Source: Paenibacillus montaniterrae (GTDB taxonomy: Bacteria > Bacillota > Bacilli > Paenibacillales > Paenibacillaceae). Taken from it: a DNA stretch of 64,000 bases. The position numbers and the translations under genes are program-made. A model generated the notes under the pieces. The model ran no database searches. It was not told the DNA's origin and saw nothing but the letters and a program-made list of their open reading frames with translations. Location: positions 186,001 through 250,000 of the forward strand of contig NZ_BOSE01000005.1 in the NCBI RefSeq assembly GCF_018403185.1. The letters are read 5' to 3'. Below are positions 17,893 to 27,865 of the stretch, in pieces (position 1 is the first letter of the stretch; every line of letters begins with the position of its first letter).

Positions 17893-19950
17893 TCAAACAC
17901 CAAACTTTTCTGCCAGCTGCCTGGCAAGCTCATCGTCTGATAGTGGGTTGCGATGCGTATTTTCCAGGTAGATATATTTCTCGGTTTCTGGCATTAAATA
18001 TGTTTTGTACCATTTGAAAAAGTCTGGATTGTCGCCCTGCATACGCAGCCAGCGCCGCAGCGTGTCCATATTTCCTACCGTGCTTTTAATGTTAGTCAGC
18101 CAGTCTGCCCGGAAGAAATGCTCCCACTTGCCATGCTCGGCCCTCTTTAGTGCTTTGAGGCCTTGCTCATACTTCCACATTGCCTGCGATGCATATACGA
18201 AAGCTAGCGGGTTATTACCATCACGATAAGCCTGATAGGACTGCCCCAGCTTTGCGAAGCCCTCGCAGCCAGATCGATGCAGCGCTGCATGCAGCTGCAA
18301 ATGGTCCTGCAAGCGAATCCGTTCAGCTTCATCAAGTGCCGGCAATATTCGCTCGATGTTCTCCAGCATATCAGTCCAGCCTGGAATAGCATCTGCACAG
18401 AGTTTGCGAAGTCGTTCTACTTGCACTGGAAAATCCACTTCACCTGTAACCCATTTTAGAGAGGCAAGCGGCTGGTCGGATTTTCCCCGAAGCCAATGAC
18501 CAACTATTTCTCGGGCTGGATGGTGATAGAATTCATCCCCGGCCTTGTCATCCTCATTTGGACCGTATTGAATCGTGCGAGTCGCGTAGTCGCAATAGAG
18601 CTCAGCTATTTCCGATCTTTTAGTAGAAAACATGCGGCTTACAAATGAATGTAGATGCTCCTCCGTATTCGCTTGCCCCCGCAGCCAAAGCTCTCGCACC
18701 AAATCTAGCGTATAGAGATGAGGTCGTATGTTGCCGCTATTAACGAGCACATAGTCCTTCGCGCCAACTCCAAATGCTTCCTCTACCTCGCGTTTAATCA
18801 GATCAGCATTTGCCGAAAACATTGTCAAATGATTCGAAGCCTGAAGATCGTGGAATGTAACATGATAATAAATGCCGTGCTTGCCTGCTTCATTTTTATT
18901 TGGAAGTGCGGGAACACGGGAGTTTTCATTCCCATTACGACGAGAAACCATTTTCCCGTAGCCGTTATCTGCCCATATTTTAATAATATCGTCTGGAATG
19001 TCGATATGTCCTGCTTTATACAATTCTGAAATTTCCCCGTACAGAGCTACACAGCAATAAGGATCGGCTACTTTGGCACGCACCATGTCATATTGTCTGC
19101 GTACAACGCGGCTAATCATTTCCCCGCGCTTCTCAGGTGTGTCAAATGATGGATCTTGAATCCAGAACGGCTGATCTCCTTGTCCGCGGAAGGAAAGCAC
19201 CCACACGATGTTGCGATCCTTTTGTTTATTAATCGCTTCTTCCCATAGCTGCTCGAACAGGTCTGGGTTGGTCTGGTAGCTCGCTTGCTTGCCAGGATAA
19301 GCCCGTAAAAACATCTCTGCGCCCAGCGGTTCTGCATGATGATGCGTTACCCATAACCCCATCTCAGCAGCCAAATCTGCATGAACCCCATGCTTTGGCA
19401 AATCCGTTCCCGGTATAACCATATTGCCGCCGCAGCGCAGCAATGCTTCAAAAACCGGCTGCCATACTTCACGAGAAGGTGGATATTCTTCCTTCCAGCC
19501 GATCAAGCATACCTCGTCATTGACGAACCAGCCTCGAAAGCGTACGGATGGCTGAGGAGCATCATAATTTTCTGCAGGAACCTCAATATGATCGCGTTGT
19601 TTTGGGGGAAGATCCGCCCAGAACCAAAATGGATCGACACCGAGAAACTTCTCGCTATATCGCAGCATACCGTACACCAGGCCAAGCTGATCAGCAGCAG
19701 CAATGTGAAGCGTCAACCGGTCTCCGTCATGGACGAAACGAAAACAAAATGCTTCTGCGTGCTGTGGGCATTGGTCTTCTGGATGGGCATATCGAAACAC
19801 GACATCCGCTTGCCCCTGCTCAATCAAAACGGGAGCTGTACCAAAAACATGCTCATGGTCTCGCTTCACCATATCCCAAGCATGTGCGACTGACGAGGCC
19901 GCCTGCTCAGGTAAACGATATGTCGTATTTTTATCAATTGTGAATGTCAT
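17893..19950 (-). CDS. GH115-like alpha-glucuronidase
   Basis: A 685-residue protein without a signal peptide, so probably cytoplasmic. A GH115-like fold is suggested by the small N-terminal alpha/beta domain (IAAADQLGLVYGMLRYSEKF), then VRFRGWFVNDEV and a barrel with GLWVTHHHAEPLGAEMF. GH115 enzymes remove (4-O-methyl)glucuronic acid from xylan or arabinogalactan fragments. GGAGGAG lies just before the ATG. It follows the permease genes by 30 bases, so it should process the sugars they import. It is shorter than many secreted GH115 proteins, which carry extra C-terminal domains. The assignment rests on remembered motifs and needs a profile search. Confidence 0.65.
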   Translation of the reverse strand: MTFTIDKNTTYRLPEQAASSVAHAWDMVKRDHEHVFGTAPVLIEQGQADVVFRYAHPEDQCPQHAEAFCFRFVHDGDRLTLHIAAADQLGLVYGMLRYSEKFLGVDPFWFWADLPPKQRDHIEVPAENYDAPQPSVRFRGWFVNDEVCLIGWKEEYPPSREVWQPVFEALLRCGGNMVIPGTDLPKHGVHADLAAEMGLWVTHHHAEPLGAEMFLRAYPGKQASYQTNPDLFEQLWEEAINKQKDRNIVWVLSFRGQGDQPFWIQDPSFDTPEKRGEMISRVVRRQYDMVRAKVADPYCCVALYGEISELYKAGHIDIPDDIIKIWADNGYGKMVSRRNGNENSRVPALPNKNEAGKHGIYYHVTFHDLQASNHLTMFSANADLIKREVEEAFGVGAKDYVLVNSGNIRPHLYTLDLVRELWLRGQANTEEHLHSFVSRMFSTKRSEIAELYCDYATRTIQYGPNEDDKAGDEFYHHPAREIVGHWLRGKSDQPLASLKWVTGEVDFPVQVERLRKLCADAIPGWTDMLENIERILPALDEAERIRLQDHLQLHAALHRSGCEGFAKLGQSYQAYRDGNNPLAFVYASQAMWKYEQGLKALKRAEHGKWEHFFRADWLTNIKSTVGNMDTLRRWLRMQGDNPDFFKWYKTYLMPETEKYIYLENTHRNPLSDDELARQLAEKFGV

Positions 19951-19980
19951 CTTATCTCCTCCATCGTATGCAATATTCGA

Positions 19981-20859
19981 TCAGCCCTTCAATGATCCGA
20001 GCAGCATGCCTTTGTTGAAATGCTTCTGCAGAAATGGGTAAATAATCATCATCGGTAGCGCTGACACAACAATTGCCGCCATTCGCGCACCAGGTGTATA
20101 CGAAATGACTTGCTCCATTAACATAGCCGAATCATCCATAGACTGATTGAGCACAAGGATTTGTCTCAGGAAAACCTGCAGCGGCCACATGCTGGAGTCA
20201 TTCAAGTAAATGAGAGCAGAAAAATACGTATTCCAGTAGCCTACCATATAGAACAGTACAAAGGTTGCGATGGAGGCTTTAGATAAAGGAAGCATAATAT
20301 TAAAAAATGTTCTCCATTCCCCACAGCCGTCGACACGTGCCGACTCCTCTAATTCATGGGGGATGGAAGAAAAGAAGCTTCGCATGACAATTAAATAGAA
20401 GGGTGTGACTGCGCCAGGCAGCCAAAGCGACCAAAAGGTATCGATTAACTGAAATTCCTTGATAACAAGATAAGTAGGAATCAAGCCGCCAGAAAATAGC
20501 ATCGTGAAGACAACCATAAAATTAATCAACGTTCTTCCTTTAAGCCATTTCTTCGATAAACCGTAGGCCATAAGAGTCGTTACCGAGATGCTGATCGCTG
20601 TTCCTACGACTGTTATCGTAACTGCATTCATAAAGCTTTGAGAAAAGGTATTATTACCAAGTAAGTAGAGATAAGCATCTAACGTCCATTCCTTCGGCCA
20701 TATGAAAAAGCCTCTCGTTAAATACTCTCTTTCAGTTGCGAAGGATGTCATTAATACATAGAGAAGTGGAAAAATGATTGCGGCTCCCCATATGATTAGA
20801 ATGCAGTATACGAATACGTCAATATGCTTTTCATTTTTAATGATGCGTTGAGCTTTCAT
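19981..20859 (-). CDS. Carbohydrate ABC transporter permease, LplC/YtcP-type
   Basis: A 292-residue inner-membrane permease with six predicted helices, the first near residues 17-38 (FVYCILIIWGAAIIFPLLYV). The EAA loop reads HELEESARVDGCGEWRTFFN and the protein ends QKHFNKGMLLGSLKG, as in the LplC/YtcP branch of the CUT1 family. It partners the LplB-type gene immediately upstream; the stop and start overlap in TAATG. No ATPase gene is present in the locus, which is normal for this group because they share an MsmK-type ATPase encoded elsewhere. Confidence 0.9.
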   Translation of the reverse strand: MKAQRIIKNEKHIDVFVYCILIIWGAAIIFPLLYVLMTSFATEREYLTRGFFIWPKEWTLDAYLYLLGNNTFSQSFMNAVTITVVGTAISISVTTLMAYGLSKKWLKGRTLINFMVVFTMLFSGGLIPTYLVIKEFQLIDTFWSLWLPGAVTPFYLIVMRSFFSSIPHELEESARVDGCGEWRTFFNIMLPLSKASIATFVLFYMVGYWNTYFSALIYLNDSSMWPLQVFLRQILVLNQSMDDSAMLMEQVISYTPGARMAAIVVSALPMMIIYPFLQKHFNKGMLLGSLKG

Positions 20860-21815
20860 TAATAAACGCCCTCCCTTCCTGAACGCTTGGCAATCGCGTT
20901 TGCAGCAAGAACTAATACTAGGCCGACAACTGACTTAAATAATCCAACTGCTGTCGTATAACTGAATTCACCCTGCTGCACGCCTACTCGGTAAATATAA
21001 GTGTCAAATACATCAGACACGACAAGGTTTAATGGATTTTGCAGGAGGAAAATATGCTCAAAGCCGATATCGATAAAGCTGCCTAAACGTAGAATGAACA
21101 GGATCAGTACAACCTGTGCTAGAGATGGAAGCGTAATATGCCAGATCTGCTTTAAGCGACTTGCTCCATCGATTTTCGCTGCTTCATACAACGTCGGGTC
21201 AATGGAGGCAAGTGCAGCCAAATATATAATGGCACTCCAGCCTACTTCCTTCCATATATTTTGCAGCAGCCATATCCAGCGAAAATGATCAGGATCAGTT
21301 AGCCCTTCATATCTGGGCAAGCCTACTGAAGCTAGCCATTCATTGATTCCACCAAATTCACTGGCAAACAAAATATTCGTAATTCCAACTACAACGATCA
21401 TTGAGACAAAATGCGGCAAATAAACGATCGTTTGCAAGGATGACTTAAACCATTTGATGCGCACCTCATTAAGTATTAGTGCGAAAATAATAGGAGCAGG
21501 AAAATAAAAGCATATATCAATTAAATTAAGAATTAACGTGTTTTTAAGCAGTGTTGCAAATTGTTGCTCAGTAAACAAACGAACAAAATTTTCTAGTCCT
21601 ACCCATTTACTTCCCCAAACTCCTCGAAACGGGCTATACTGCTGAAAGGATATTGCGATCCCAAACATCGGCAAATATTTGAATAAAATAATGGAAAGCA
21701 GCCCTGGCAGCACCATCAAGTAAATCGGAAATGCTCGTTTCATATAATGGGCCATTGTTGAAGAAGTCGTTCTCCTGGAATTAGCAACAATTGGTTTGCT
21801 TGCGGATGCCCTCAT
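20859..21815 (-). CDS. Carbohydrate ABC transporter permease, LplB-type
   Basis: A 318-residue permease with six helices. It carries the LplB signatures LPGLLSIILFKYLPMFGIAI and DPTLYEAAKIDGASRLKQIW (EAA loop). With the following LplC-type protein it forms the membrane channel for an oligosaccharide captured by the lipoprotein encoded just upstream. In related aldouronate loci the same trio imports methylglucuronoxylan fragments; here the adjacent GH115-like gene argues for a glucuronic-acid-decorated substrate. Start at 21815 behind AAAGGCGGG. Confidence 0.9.
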   Translation of the reverse strand: MRASASKPIVANSRRTTSSTMAHYMKRAFPIYLMVLPGLLSIILFKYLPMFGIAISFQQYSPFRGVWGSKWVGLENFVRLFTEQQFATLLKNTLILNLIDICFYFPAPIIFALILNEVRIKWFKSSLQTIVYLPHFVSMIVVVGITNILFASEFGGINEWLASVGLPRYEGLTDPDHFRWIWLLQNIWKEVGWSAIIYLAALASIDPTLYEAAKIDGASRLKQIWHITLPSLAQVVLILFILRLGSFIDIGFEHIFLLQNPLNLVVSDVFDTYIYRVGVQQGEFSYTTAVGLFKSVVGLVLVLAANAIAKRSGREGVY

Positions 21816-21885
21816 GCTGTCCCGCCTTTCTTCTTTCTTATTGAAAATTCAGTCGGCCGCAATCAATGCGGCCGGCTTCTTCATA

Positions 21886-23466
21886 CTATTTGCCTTTTTG
21901 CTTAGCATAGGCGTCGTTCACTTCTTGAATAATTTGATCTCCGCCTCCAGCTTTCCACGCTTCAATAGCTTGATCAATGCTGTCTACAGGCTCTTGCCCG
22001 ATAACAATTTTCAATTGTGCTTCAATAAACTTCACTTCAAGATCTTTCCATTTGCTTGCGTAGGTATCCGAGTATATCGTTAAGCCGCCAGAATCATTTC
22101 TCCATGGATACAGCGCATTATTTTCGTTATATTTCGCTACAAATTCAGCTTCCTTTGGGTCTGTCCATCTAAAGACATTCAGGTTGGCATCGGCACGCTT
22201 GAAGAACCAGTTATTTAAAATACGCGGCAAATCCGTTTCGATTAAATCGGTTGCCTTATATGTGCCATCAGCTTCCTTTGTATAATGAACACCTTCAATA
22301 CCGCTCCTCATAATGTCCGTTCCTTCATCGGTTACCCACCAATCCAAAATTTTCAGGATGCGCTGCTGCTTTTTAGGATCAATCGTTCCATTGATGACAA
22401 CTTTACGATCGCCTATTAATCCGGCAGGATTGCCGCGTAGACCTGTAGGGCCAAGCGGTGGCGCAAGCTGAACAAGCTCAGCGTCAGCATCATATTCCTT
22501 TAGCTTCACATTATCCGCCAGCATCGCCATTGGATGATGGTGGTACAAGCCTGTTTTGCCTGCTTGATACAGCTCATACACATTTGCATTGCTTCGGCTA
22601 AGGAAGTCCTTGTCGATAATGCCTTCCTCGTACATGTTGCGTAAATATGCTAAAAAGTCCTTCTGCTCCTGCGACTGCACAAATTGCGGGATCAGCTGAT
22701 CATCTACCAGCTTCCAGCCATTCGCAAGCCCGAATGCCGCGCGTAATTGTCCAGTATTCGTACTGAGCGTATTATCCGTTGCAAAGCCAATTGTATCCTT
22801 CTTCCCGTTTTGATCAGGATCATTTAGTGCGAACGCTTTCACAATCTCATAAAATTCATCAAGGTTAAAGGTAGCTTCATCGGGCATCGTCAACCCTACA
22901 TTACGAATCCAGTCAGCACGCACCTGGTAGCTGTCACGCACTTCAACTTCCCAAAGCGGAATACCGTAAATCTTTCCTTCCGGGTTCATCATTTCCCATT
23001 GATAGTCAGGATAGGCCTGTGCCAAATTCGGATATTGCTCCAGATAAGGCGCCAAATCCATAAATACTTCTTCACTTTGCCATTTTCCGTAATTATCGGC
23101 CGGCACTCGATACAGATCAGGCAAGCTGCCTGACGCTGCCATAACATTTAGCTTATCATTATACGTCGGACCATCTGTCCACATCAGCTTCAAATCAACA
23201 TTAAACTTTTCATTCAAATACTGAATCGTTGGATGATCCTCTCTCCACTTGCCACCGCTCCATGATTCCGGCATAAATGTAAGCGTTAGACGCTCAGTCC
23301 CATCATCAAGCGCCGCTGCGTTAGCTGATCCTCCTTCTTTATCCCCTAAACCATTACTTTGCTGTTCCACGTTGTTCGTTGCCGCTTCATTCTCTGTTCC
23401 GGCACAAGCAGCAGCAACAGAAACGATTAGCAGTAATACTAGCAAACTTACAACTGACTTTTTCAT
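21886..23466 (-). CDS. Extracellular solute-binding lipoprotein (LplA-type)
   Basis: A 526-residue lipoprotein. The signal peptide MKKSVVSLLVLLLIVSVAAAC ends in a lipobox with the acylated Cys near residue 21, and a Ser/Asn-rich tether follows. The size and the Trp-rich, periplasmic-binding type 2 fold match LplA-like proteins that bind large oligosaccharides. It is first of the transport operon (binding protein, two permeases, GH115, two dehydrogenases), with its own leader after the sensor kinase gene. Ligand inferred from neighbours only. Confidence 0.9.
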   Translation of the reverse strand: MKKSVVSLLVLLLIVSVAAACAGTENEAATNNVEQQSNGLGDKEGGSANAAALDDGTERLTLTFMPESWSGGKWREDHPTIQYLNEKFNVDLKLMWTDGPTYNDKLNVMAASGSLPDLYRVPADNYGKWQSEEVFMDLAPYLEQYPNLAQAYPDYQWEMMNPEGKIYGIPLWEVEVRDSYQVRADWIRNVGLTMPDEATFNLDEFYEIVKAFALNDPDQNGKKDTIGFATDNTLSTNTGQLRAAFGLANGWKLVDDQLIPQFVQSQEQKDFLAYLRNMYEEGIIDKDFLSRSNANVYELYQAGKTGLYHHHPMAMLADNVKLKEYDADAELVQLAPPLGPTGLRGNPAGLIGDRKVVINGTIDPKKQQRILKILDWWVTDEGTDIMRSGIEGVHYTKEADGTYKATDLIETDLPRILNNWFFKRADANLNVFRWTDPKEAEFVAKYNENNALYPWRNDSGGLTIYSDTYASKWKDLEVKFIEAQLKIVIGQEPVDSIDQAIEAWKAGGGDQIIQEVNDAYAKQKGK

Positions 23467-23573
23467 CTTTTTCCCCCTTCTGCTCTCATTCTTTAGCCAA
23501 ATCGACTATAGCCCAATTCTAAATGAAAAGATCGCCTTTGTTTTTACAACATTTTAAGATTCATTATCCGATC

Positions 23574-25406
23574 TTACTTTTCTTTTCTGTAAGGGATACG
23601 AAGTGAGACAACAGTTCCTCTCTCCTCAAAGGCATTGATCGTGATGCCATATTGCTTTCCGTATTGCAGCACAAGGCGAGCATGCACATTAGCAAGGCCA
23701 AGCGAATCATGCGTTCTGTATTGGGCTTCCTCCTTATGCTCTGCCACCTTAACGAGGGAGCTTCTTACAGATTCCAGTTTTTCGGGGGACATGCCCGGGC
23801 CATTGTCAGCTACTTCAATAATTAAGTCATCCCCTTCATCGAAGGCGTTAACTAAGATGCTGGCGTTTCCGTTTTTCGGCTCTACCGCATATTTCACTGC
23901 ATTTTCTACAATTGGTTGCAGGGACAGCTTAACGAGATGTGCAGACATAAACTTCTCATTCACATACACCTTGCTTTGAAAATTTTGCATGAATCGAATA
24001 TCAATAATCTCCAAATATTTGCTCAAATGCTCAATCTCTTCACGCAGCGTCACTTCCAGCGGCTCTAATTTCGCTGTATATCTGAAAAATGAAGCCAGGT
24101 TCCCTGCTATTTTTTCGATTCTAGGCACTTCCTCCATGTAGGCAATGCTTCGAATAATACCGAGCGTGTTATACAAAAAGTGCGGATTGATTTGCCCCTG
24201 CAGCGCTTTAATCATTGCATCTTTTTGCTGTACCTCCAGCTTCATCTCTCGCAGCTGATACTGGTACACGTCCTCGATTAGCGTATTTAATTGCTCCAGC
24301 ATTTTACTAAAGCTGCGGCTTAAGCTTTGCAGCTCATCCTTACCGGGATGAAACTCAACGCGAACAGCCAAGTTTCCCCTTTCGACCTCATGCATAGCCT
24401 TTTTCAGCCGCAGAACGGGCTGTATCAAAATATTTGTCAGTATCGGTACGACTAAAATAACGATTAAAAACAGAAAGAGGAGAACGATCAGCAACGATTG
24501 AGTGGCCAAGTTTAATCCAGTTGCCATTTCATGCAGGGGAACAACTGCGACATTTCTCCACCTTGTAAAATCTGAACGGGTAAAGGTAAGTAAATAATCC
24601 TTTCCCGCAACCTTTTGCACCGTATCGGAGCTGTTTAAGTCAAAGTCATTCAATAGAGTTTCCGTTATCGGCTTGCCCACAAGACTGGCGTCCGGGTGGT
24701 ACACAACCGTATCCTCGGCGGATACGATAACAAAGGTTCCCGTTTCCCCGATCGTTGTCTTTCCCATAATTTCATTAATTTCTGACAAGGATAGATTAAT
24801 AATTAGTCTGCCGACAACACTCGTGTCCTCAATACTGAAAACAGGAATAACTAATGAGACAATCGGGATCTTATACGGATAGGAAAGATAAGTAGGGATG
24901 ACCATCGTTTCATTGGTAAATGGTATAGAAAGCCAAGCCTCTATCGACTGATCCTCCACTCTGCCGTTAGAAGAAACAAATTCACCATCCTGCTTTAAAA
25001 GTACCAGACTCTCAATCTCGGAATAGTTGATCGCGATATACCTTCGCAGCGTATCCTCAATGATTGGCTTGTTGGATGCAGTTAAAGCAGCTTTTCCGGT
25101 TAGCCAGGCTTGAACTGCTCCTGCCTCATTGTTCGTGCTTAATCTGTCTCTCATTCCGGGAATAGGTCCAGCGATAACTGCTGAGGTAGATTGAATTAAC
25201 TGCTTGAAGTAACGATCAATTTGATTATTCAAGCTTGCAGAAGAACTGCTGGCAATATTAAAGAAATCTTGCGTCGTTGCTCTGGTGTAGTAATATTGTG
25301 CAAACAGCGCAATTGTCACTACGCCAAGCAGACTAATCGTTAGAAAGGCAATGATCATTTTCTGTTTAATAGAGAATCGGTACAAGTAACGAACGATATG
25401 CTTCAT
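23574..25406 (-). CDS. Sensor histidine kinase, YesM-type
   Basis: A 610-residue membrane kinase. Helix one covers about residues 17-40. An extracellular dCache-type sensor runs about 45-290, with helix two near 300-322 (LLIVLLFLFLIVILVVPILT) and a HAMP segment to about 375. The His_kinase domain carries the phospho-accepting His in GQINPHFLYNTLG, and the HATPase_c part has VENAVKYAVEP and DNGPGMSP. It overlaps the response regulator gene by 4 bases. YesM kinases sense extracellular glycans or loaded binding proteins, so this pair should control the adjacent ABC/GH115 operon. Confidence 0.9.
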   Translation of the reverse strand: MKHIVRYLYRFSIKQKMIIAFLTISLLGVVTIALFAQYYYTRATTQDFFNIASSSSASLNNQIDRYFKQLIQSTSAVIAGPIPGMRDRLSTNNEAGAVQAWLTGKAALTASNKPIIEDTLRRYIAINYSEIESLVLLKQDGEFVSSNGRVEDQSIEAWLSIPFTNETMVIPTYLSYPYKIPIVSLVIPVFSIEDTSVVGRLIINLSLSEINEIMGKTTIGETGTFVIVSAEDTVVYHPDASLVGKPITETLLNDFDLNSSDTVQKVAGKDYLLTFTRSDFTRWRNVAVVPLHEMATGLNLATQSLLIVLLFLFLIVILVVPILTNILIQPVLRLKKAMHEVERGNLAVRVEFHPGKDELQSLSRSFSKMLEQLNTLIEDVYQYQLREMKLEVQQKDAMIKALQGQINPHFLYNTLGIIRSIAYMEEVPRIEKIAGNLASFFRYTAKLEPLEVTLREEIEHLSKYLEIIDIRFMQNFQSKVYVNEKFMSAHLVKLSLQPIVENAVKYAVEPKNGNASILVNAFDEGDDLIIEVADNGPGMSPEKLESVRSSLVKVAEHKEEAQYRTHDSLGLANVHARLVLQYGKQYGITINAFEERGTVVSLRIPYRKEK

Positions 25407-26419
25407 AGCCCCATCCTCTTGCGGAAAGCGTTAGGGGAAACACCGACGGAATTTTTGAATACTCTAATAAAATAAGGCTGAGTAGCGAACCCGACACGTT
25501 CAGCAATTTCATAGTTTTTAAGCTGTGTCTCGAGCAAAAGCTGCTTTGCTTTTTCCACTCTAACCTCCTGAATATATTGAACTAACGTTCGACCTGTGCA
25601 GCGCTTGAACCATGCGCTAAAGTAGGAAATGCTCATGTTGGAGAACTGAGCCATCTCTGTTAAAGAAATATCCTTCTTATAGTGGCTATGAATGTATTCA
25701 CAGACACGTTTTATGATGTGATTAGAGTTGGACAAGGCGTGCTTGGATAAATGAACCATTACGATATCTGCCAGCTGGTTGAAATAACGGATAATAACCG
25801 AATCTTCTGCTTCCATTGGAATAGAGGGTACAGGTCGCTCAAGAGATAGTTGCTCCATGATCCCGATCAGCTTCCGGTCGAACATGCGCAGCAAGTTTAG
25901 TCTTGCTGCTGGATTAATATATTTAAGCTTTAAGACGGAATCAATGATGTCCGTCAATTTTCTAGCTGCAGTCTGCGGCGACATCTCACCGAAGCAGTCC
26001 ACAAGCTGTTGGAATCGTGACATATAGCTGTTAATATCTTTTAATCTCCCTATACTTTCTTCTGTTCTTTGCAAGGCTGCTTGAAGCTGCTCTATATCTA
26101 CCGGCTTCAATAAGTATTCAGTCACGCCATAACGCATTGCTTTTTGAGCATATTGAAAGTTGTCATAGCCGCTAATAATAATAAAACTCATCGGAATGCC
26201 CTGCTCGTGAATGTTGTGAATAAGCGACAGACCGTCGAGCTTAGGCATCATAATATCTGTAATCAACACCGTCGGCCAAAGCTCTTGAATTAAAGCCCAC
26301 GCTTCCTCACCGTTCGTTGCTTCCGATACTGTAAATTTCCCTTCGCCAATCCGGCTGACCATTTCGACAACAGAATTTCTGATCCACGGTTCATCCTCAG
26401 CTACTAGAATATGATACAT
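25403..26419 (-). CDS. Response regulator, YesN-type, with AraC HTH output
   Basis: A 338-residue response regulator. The receiver domain (1-120) has the acidic pair in VAEDEPW, the phospho-acceptor Asp55 in LITDIMMPKLDG and the conserved Lys in EYLLKPVD. The C-terminal 100 residues are an AraC HTH pair (DISLTEMAQFSNMSISYFSA; PYFIRVFKNSVGVSPNAFRK). GAGG nine bases upstream selects the ATG at 26419 over an in-frame GTG at 26428. It is the partner of the sensor kinase that it overlaps and is the likely activator of the following transport operon. Confidence 0.9.
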   Translation of the reverse strand: MYHILVAEDEPWIRNSVVEMVSRIGEGKFTVSEATNGEEAWALIQELWPTVLITDIMMPKLDGLSLIHNIHEQGIPMSFIIISGYDNFQYAQKAMRYGVTEYLLKPVDIEQLQAALQRTEESIGRLKDINSYMSRFQQLVDCFGEMSPQTAARKLTDIIDSVLKLKYINPAARLNLLRMFDRKLIGIMEQLSLERPVPSIPMEAEDSVIIRYFNQLADIVMVHLSKHALSNSNHIIKRVCEYIHSHYKKDISLTEMAQFSNMSISYFSAWFKRCTGRTLVQYIQEVRVEKAKQLLLETQLKNYEIAERVGFATQPYFIRVFKNSVGVSPNAFRKRMGL

Positions 26420-26539
26420 CGCATTCACCTCGAGATTGTAATGCCTTAATTTTAGCAGATATTTATTGTCTAATATTCTACTTTGTTATCCGATCTTACA
26501 GTTTTGCCAGGGCGTGTCTGAGAACTCCGAAAACAATAA

Positions 26540-26585
26540 AAAAGAGTAAGCGATAGAGTCTAATAAGTACTCTAAGCTTACTCTT
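26540..26585 (-). terminator. Rho-independent terminator after the DUF2264 gene
   Basis: AAGAGTAAGC (26542-26551) pairs with GCTTACTCTT (26576-26585), with a second short AGAGT/ACTCT pairing inside. On the minus strand it is followed by a T-run (TTTTTTATTG), directly after the stop at 26591. Confidence 0.85.
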
Positions 26586-26590
26586 GGCAA

Positions 26591-27727
26591 CTACTCTAAT
26601 ATTGCTTTATCTATTGGAATCACTTCGCCGAGCCACGCCTTGCGCGAAGTCCAGGCAGCCTCGCCTTGCCAGAAAGCATTGTGGGGAGGAAGTCCTAGCG
26701 GAAGAAAAACTGTCGTGCACAAGTACAAGCTTCCCGTAGAAATATAGCCTTCACCTAGCTCCTTCTGGCTGCCGGCAAAACCAATTGTTAGCCAACCCTG
26801 CTCATCGAATGTATTGGGCATCTCCAGCTGCCGTTTAATGACGGCCGTCAGCGCACAGCGAACCTGAGCTGGTTCAAGCTCTTCAGCAAGCTGCTGCCTT
26901 AATGCCATCAAGGCCAAATGCTGAAAGGCTCCAAAGCGATAAGCAAGCGAGCGGCCAAGCGGCGGGTAAGCTCCTTCCGGAGAAATAAGCCGCTCCAGCA
27001 CCGAAGCATAACGTACTCCCCTATTTAACACTTTACTGCGCAATTGCGCCCAGTCCGCAAATTGATCGCCCAGCACATCCAATATATCAATCAGCAGCGG
27101 TTGAATGACAAAACTATTATAGTAATCCCAATGAAATGATGGACCGTCTCCATAAGCACCATCTCCTGCGTACCACTGCTCATGCTGCCGCAGCGCATAG
27201 TCAACGCGCATGCGGTCCCAATCTTTTCCCATCTTGTACAAAGCAGCTTCAATGACTGCGCTAAACAGCAGCCAATTGCTGAATACAGGACGAATCGTGC
27301 GCGTTGCCATTAATGCAGCAGCCAAATTCTGTTTCACTTTAGGCTCGAGCTGTTCATACAGCTCGTTCGGAGCACGCAGCAGCGCATTTGCCAAAAAAGC
27401 CGCATCGACTAGCGGCTGGCCGCCTTTGTCAAAATTCATAAAATCAGGAGAGGCTGGGTCCGTTGCTGCATCAATCGCCCGTCTAGCCATCTCAGCCATA
27501 TGAGCGCGGGCTTTCCCTTCCTCTCCTGAACGCGGTCCGGTTTCCAGCCACGGCGCTATTCCTGCCAGCGTACGTCCCAACGCCTCCAAATGAGTATAGA
27601 GAATACGATCATCCGCCTTTGCTTCGACAGGCATTTCAATCCGAAGCCGACGTTCACTTAAAGCCTTAAGCACAGGATGCGCAATACGCAGCAGTGCATC
27701 GACCCAATACTGTCTATCAGTCGTCAT
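26591..27727 (-). CDS. DUF2264 domain protein
   Basis: A 378-residue protein without a signal peptide, resembling the alpha/alpha-barrel DUF2264 family (RFGAFQHLALMALRQQL, GAYPPLGRSLAYR, YWVDALLRIAHPVL). DUF2264 proteins lie in glycan-utilisation loci and are thought to be related to polysaccharide lyase or glucuronyl hydrolase-like toroids, but no reaction is established. AGGAGGG precedes the ATG at a normal distance. It is transcribed alone and ends in its own terminator. It is divergent from an AraC gene that may control it. Confidence 0.8.
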   Translation of the reverse strand: MTTDRQYWVDALLRIAHPVLKALSERRLRIEMPVEAKADDRILYTHLEALGRTLAGIAPWLETGPRSGEEGKARAHMAEMARRAIDAATDPASPDFMNFDKGGQPLVDAAFLANALLRAPNELYEQLEPKVKQNLAAALMATRTIRPVFSNWLLFSAVIEAALYKMGKDWDRMRVDYALRQHEQWYAGDGAYGDGPSFHWDYYNSFVIQPLLIDILDVLGDQFADWAQLRSKVLNRGVRYASVLERLISPEGAYPPLGRSLAYRFGAFQHLALMALRQQLAEELEPAQVRCALTAVIKRQLEMPNTFDEQGWLTIGFAGSQKELGEGYISTGSLYLCTTVFLPLGLPPHNAFWQGEAAWTSRKAWLGEVIPIDKAILE

Positions 27728-27744
27728 ATATGCATCCCTCCTTT

Positions 27745-27780
27745 TAGGGCGTGTCTAACCGTGTTCTTAGACGCGCCCTA
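27745..27780. repeat. Inverted repeat with GGGCGTGT arms
   Basis: TAGGGCGTGTCTAA (27745-27758) pairs with TTAGACGCGCCCTA (27767-27780) with one mismatch. It sits in the divergent promoter region of the DUF2264 and AraC genes. GGGCGTGT words recur at about 26514, 31880-31905 and 50932, so it may be a remnant of a mobile-element end. Confidence 0.6.
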
Positions 27781-27865
27781 GACACAGTATAGATCGTTGT
27801 GACGAGGTGCTCAATAAACTATAATATAGAAAAACTGACCTATCATGCTTTAGGAGCGTGTTTAT

